Below, in pieces: positions 39,245 through 40,113 of a DNA stretch of 40,113 nt. Numbering within the stretch: the stretch's first letter is position 1; every line of letters begins with the position of its first letter. Source of the DNA: an uncultured Alistipes sp. (GTDB lineage Bacteria > Bacteroidota > Bacteroidia > Bacteroidales > Rikenellaceae); assembly GCA_900768015.1 (NCBI GenBank), contig CAAGBI010000011.1:1-40113 (forward strand), written 5' to 3'. The position numbers and the translations under genes are program-made. The notes below the pieces were generated by a model. The model ran no database searches. It saw nothing but the letters and a program-made list of their open reading frames with translations, and was not told the DNA's origin.

Positions 39245-40113
39245 ATGTCGAAAAACATTAAATTATGTAAAGGTCTCGACATCAAGCTCGTAGGTAAGGC
39301 CGAGGCTCGCTTGGAGAATGCTCCAATGGCGAAGTCTTATGCTGTTAGCCCACTTGATTACGAGAACATTACACCCAAGCTGTTGGTTAAGGTAGGTGAC
39401 AAGGTAGAGGCAGGTAGCGCCTTGTTCTTTGACAAGAACAACCCACGCATCCTCTTCACTTCTCCCGTTAGCGGTGTGGTTTCAGCCATCAACCGTGGCG
39501 AGAAGCGTAAGCTCCTCAACATTGCCATCGAGCCCGATGCAACACAGGTGTACAAGCAGTTGACTGTGGTAGATGTTGCCAAGGCAGAGCGCTCAGCTAT
39601 CGTTGAGATGTTGCTCGAGTCGGGTCTCTGGACTCGCATCGTAGAGCGTCCCTATGGTATCATCGCTAACCCAGATGCTACCCCCAAGGCTATCTTCGTG
39701 TCAGCTTTCGACTCAGCACCCCTCGCTCCCGACTACAACTTCATCTTGAAGGAGGAGAAGGCAGCTATCGAGGCAGGTATGGCAGTCTTGGCACGCTTGA
39801 CCGAGGGTAAGGTTCACCTCTCAGCTCGCAAGGGTGACGAGGGCTTCATGGCCGAGGTTAAGGGTGTTGAGTACCACACATTCGAGGGTAAGCACCCAGC
39901 AGGTAATGTAGGTGTTCAGATCCACCACATCGACCGCATTGCTAAGGGTGACATCGTATGGACAGTAAACATCCAGGATGTTGCTATCATCGGTCGCTTT
40001 GTACTTACTGGTAAGTTCGATATGTCTAAGACTATCGTTGTTGCTGGTAGCGAGGCTCAGACACGCTGCTACAAGCGTATCATCGCTGGTGCTGCTGTTG
40101 AGTCAATCGTAGG
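39245..40113 (+). CDS. nqrA: Na+-translocating NADH:quinone reductase subunit A (3' end missing)
   Basis: The first 289 codons of NqrA; the gene runs off the contig (full length about 450 residues). It begins MSKNIKLCKGLDIKLVGKAE, followed by the biotinyl-lipoyl-like segment KLLVKVGDKVEAGSALFFDKNNPRILFTSPVSG and the Rossmann-like region ending VAGSEAQTRC. NqrA is the quinone-binding, first-encoded subunit of the six-subunit Na+ pump. Together with the Rnf genes it shows that this organism runs two related Na+/H+ pumps. Confidence 0.96.
   Translation, partial: MSKNIKLCKGLDIKLVGKAEARLENAPMAKSYAVSPLDYENITPKLLVKVGDKVEAGSALFFDKNNPRILFTSPVSGVVSAINRGEKRKLLNIAIEPDATQVYKQLTVVDVAKAERSAIVEMLLESGLWTRIVERPYGIIANPDATPKAIFVSAFDSAPLAPDYNFILKEEKAAIEAGMAVLARLTEGKVHLSARKGDEGFMAEVKGVEYHTFEGKHPAGNVGVQIHHIDRIAKGDIVWTVNIQDVAIIGRFVLTGKFDMSKTIVVAGSEAQTRCYKRIIAGAAVESIV

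Overview
This 40.1 kb window is a chromosomal fragment from a member of the Bacteroidota, most likely order Bacteroidales and plausibly Rikenellaceae/Alistipes-like. The evidence is: repeated promoters of the Bacteroidota type (TTTG, about 20 nt, then TAnnTTTG); almost no Shine-Dalgarno sequences; families typical of the group (DUF4924, DUF5723, SPII lipoproteins with acidic linkers); both Rnf and Nqr respiratory complexes; and a moderately GC-rich coding style. It looks like a metagenome or draft contig. The first 19 bases are Illumina adapter, and both terminal genes (lpxD, nqrA) are cut. No rRNA, tRNA, CRISPR, phage, integrase or transposase was seen.

Layout. (1) 1-5.7 kb, envelope and cofactors: coaD-lpxD and an LpxL-type acyltransferase on the minus strand; divergent lnt-folC on the plus strand. 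(2) 5.7-8.9 kb: an orphan small gene; then DUF177-rpmF and plsX; then a lipoprotein with a DNA-repeat-encoded acidic linker. (3) 8.9-12.4 kb: a two-component system (minus) diverges from a secreted protein made of two TonB-C-like modules. Between them lie four phased TTAAC boxes, a likely response-regulator operator. Two large palindromic elements follow. (4) 12.4-19.75 kb, minus strand: nadE-rseC-rnfBCDGEA as one apparent operon. NadE has lost the catalytic cysteine of its glutaminase domain. RnfG carries two extra ApbE-type flavinylation motifs in its tail. (5) 20-25.2 kb: a thioredoxin-like periplasmic protein, a low-molecular-weight tyrosine phosphatase, rpmH, and a minus-strand operon cdd-rluA-dtd-nuclease lipoprotein-DUF4924. 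(6) 25.3-29.1 kb: the methionine branch operon metY-metX-hom, preceded by a roughly 225-nt leader. The leader has a consensus promoter, a 28-codon ORF with seven Met codons and mutually exclusive pairing segments; I read it as a candidate methionine attenuator. (7) 29.1-36.7 kb: a TrmH/SpoU methyltransferase, an outer-membrane-like protein with a G9 tract in its signal peptide (candidate phase variation) directly upstream of glnS, and a large lipoprotein plus DUF5723 barrel pair. (8) 36.8-39.1 kb: a minus-strand operon of a TatD-like hydrolase, tcdA and a 2-hydroxyacid dehydrogenase. (9) 39.2 kb to the end: nqrA, the first gene of the Na+-NQR operon.

How the genes work together. Energy conservation is prominent: Rnf links ferredoxin and NAD+, Nqr links NADH and quinone, and the rnf operon begins with NAD synthase. 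A second theme is envelope building (LpxD, LpxL, Lnt, PlsX, several lipoproteins and barrels). The most novel candidate systems are the Met-rich leader upstream of metY, the multi-flavinylation motifs of RnfG, the pseudo-glutaminase NadE, and the homopolymer-tract barrel gene. All function calls are from reading the sequence; no database search was run.
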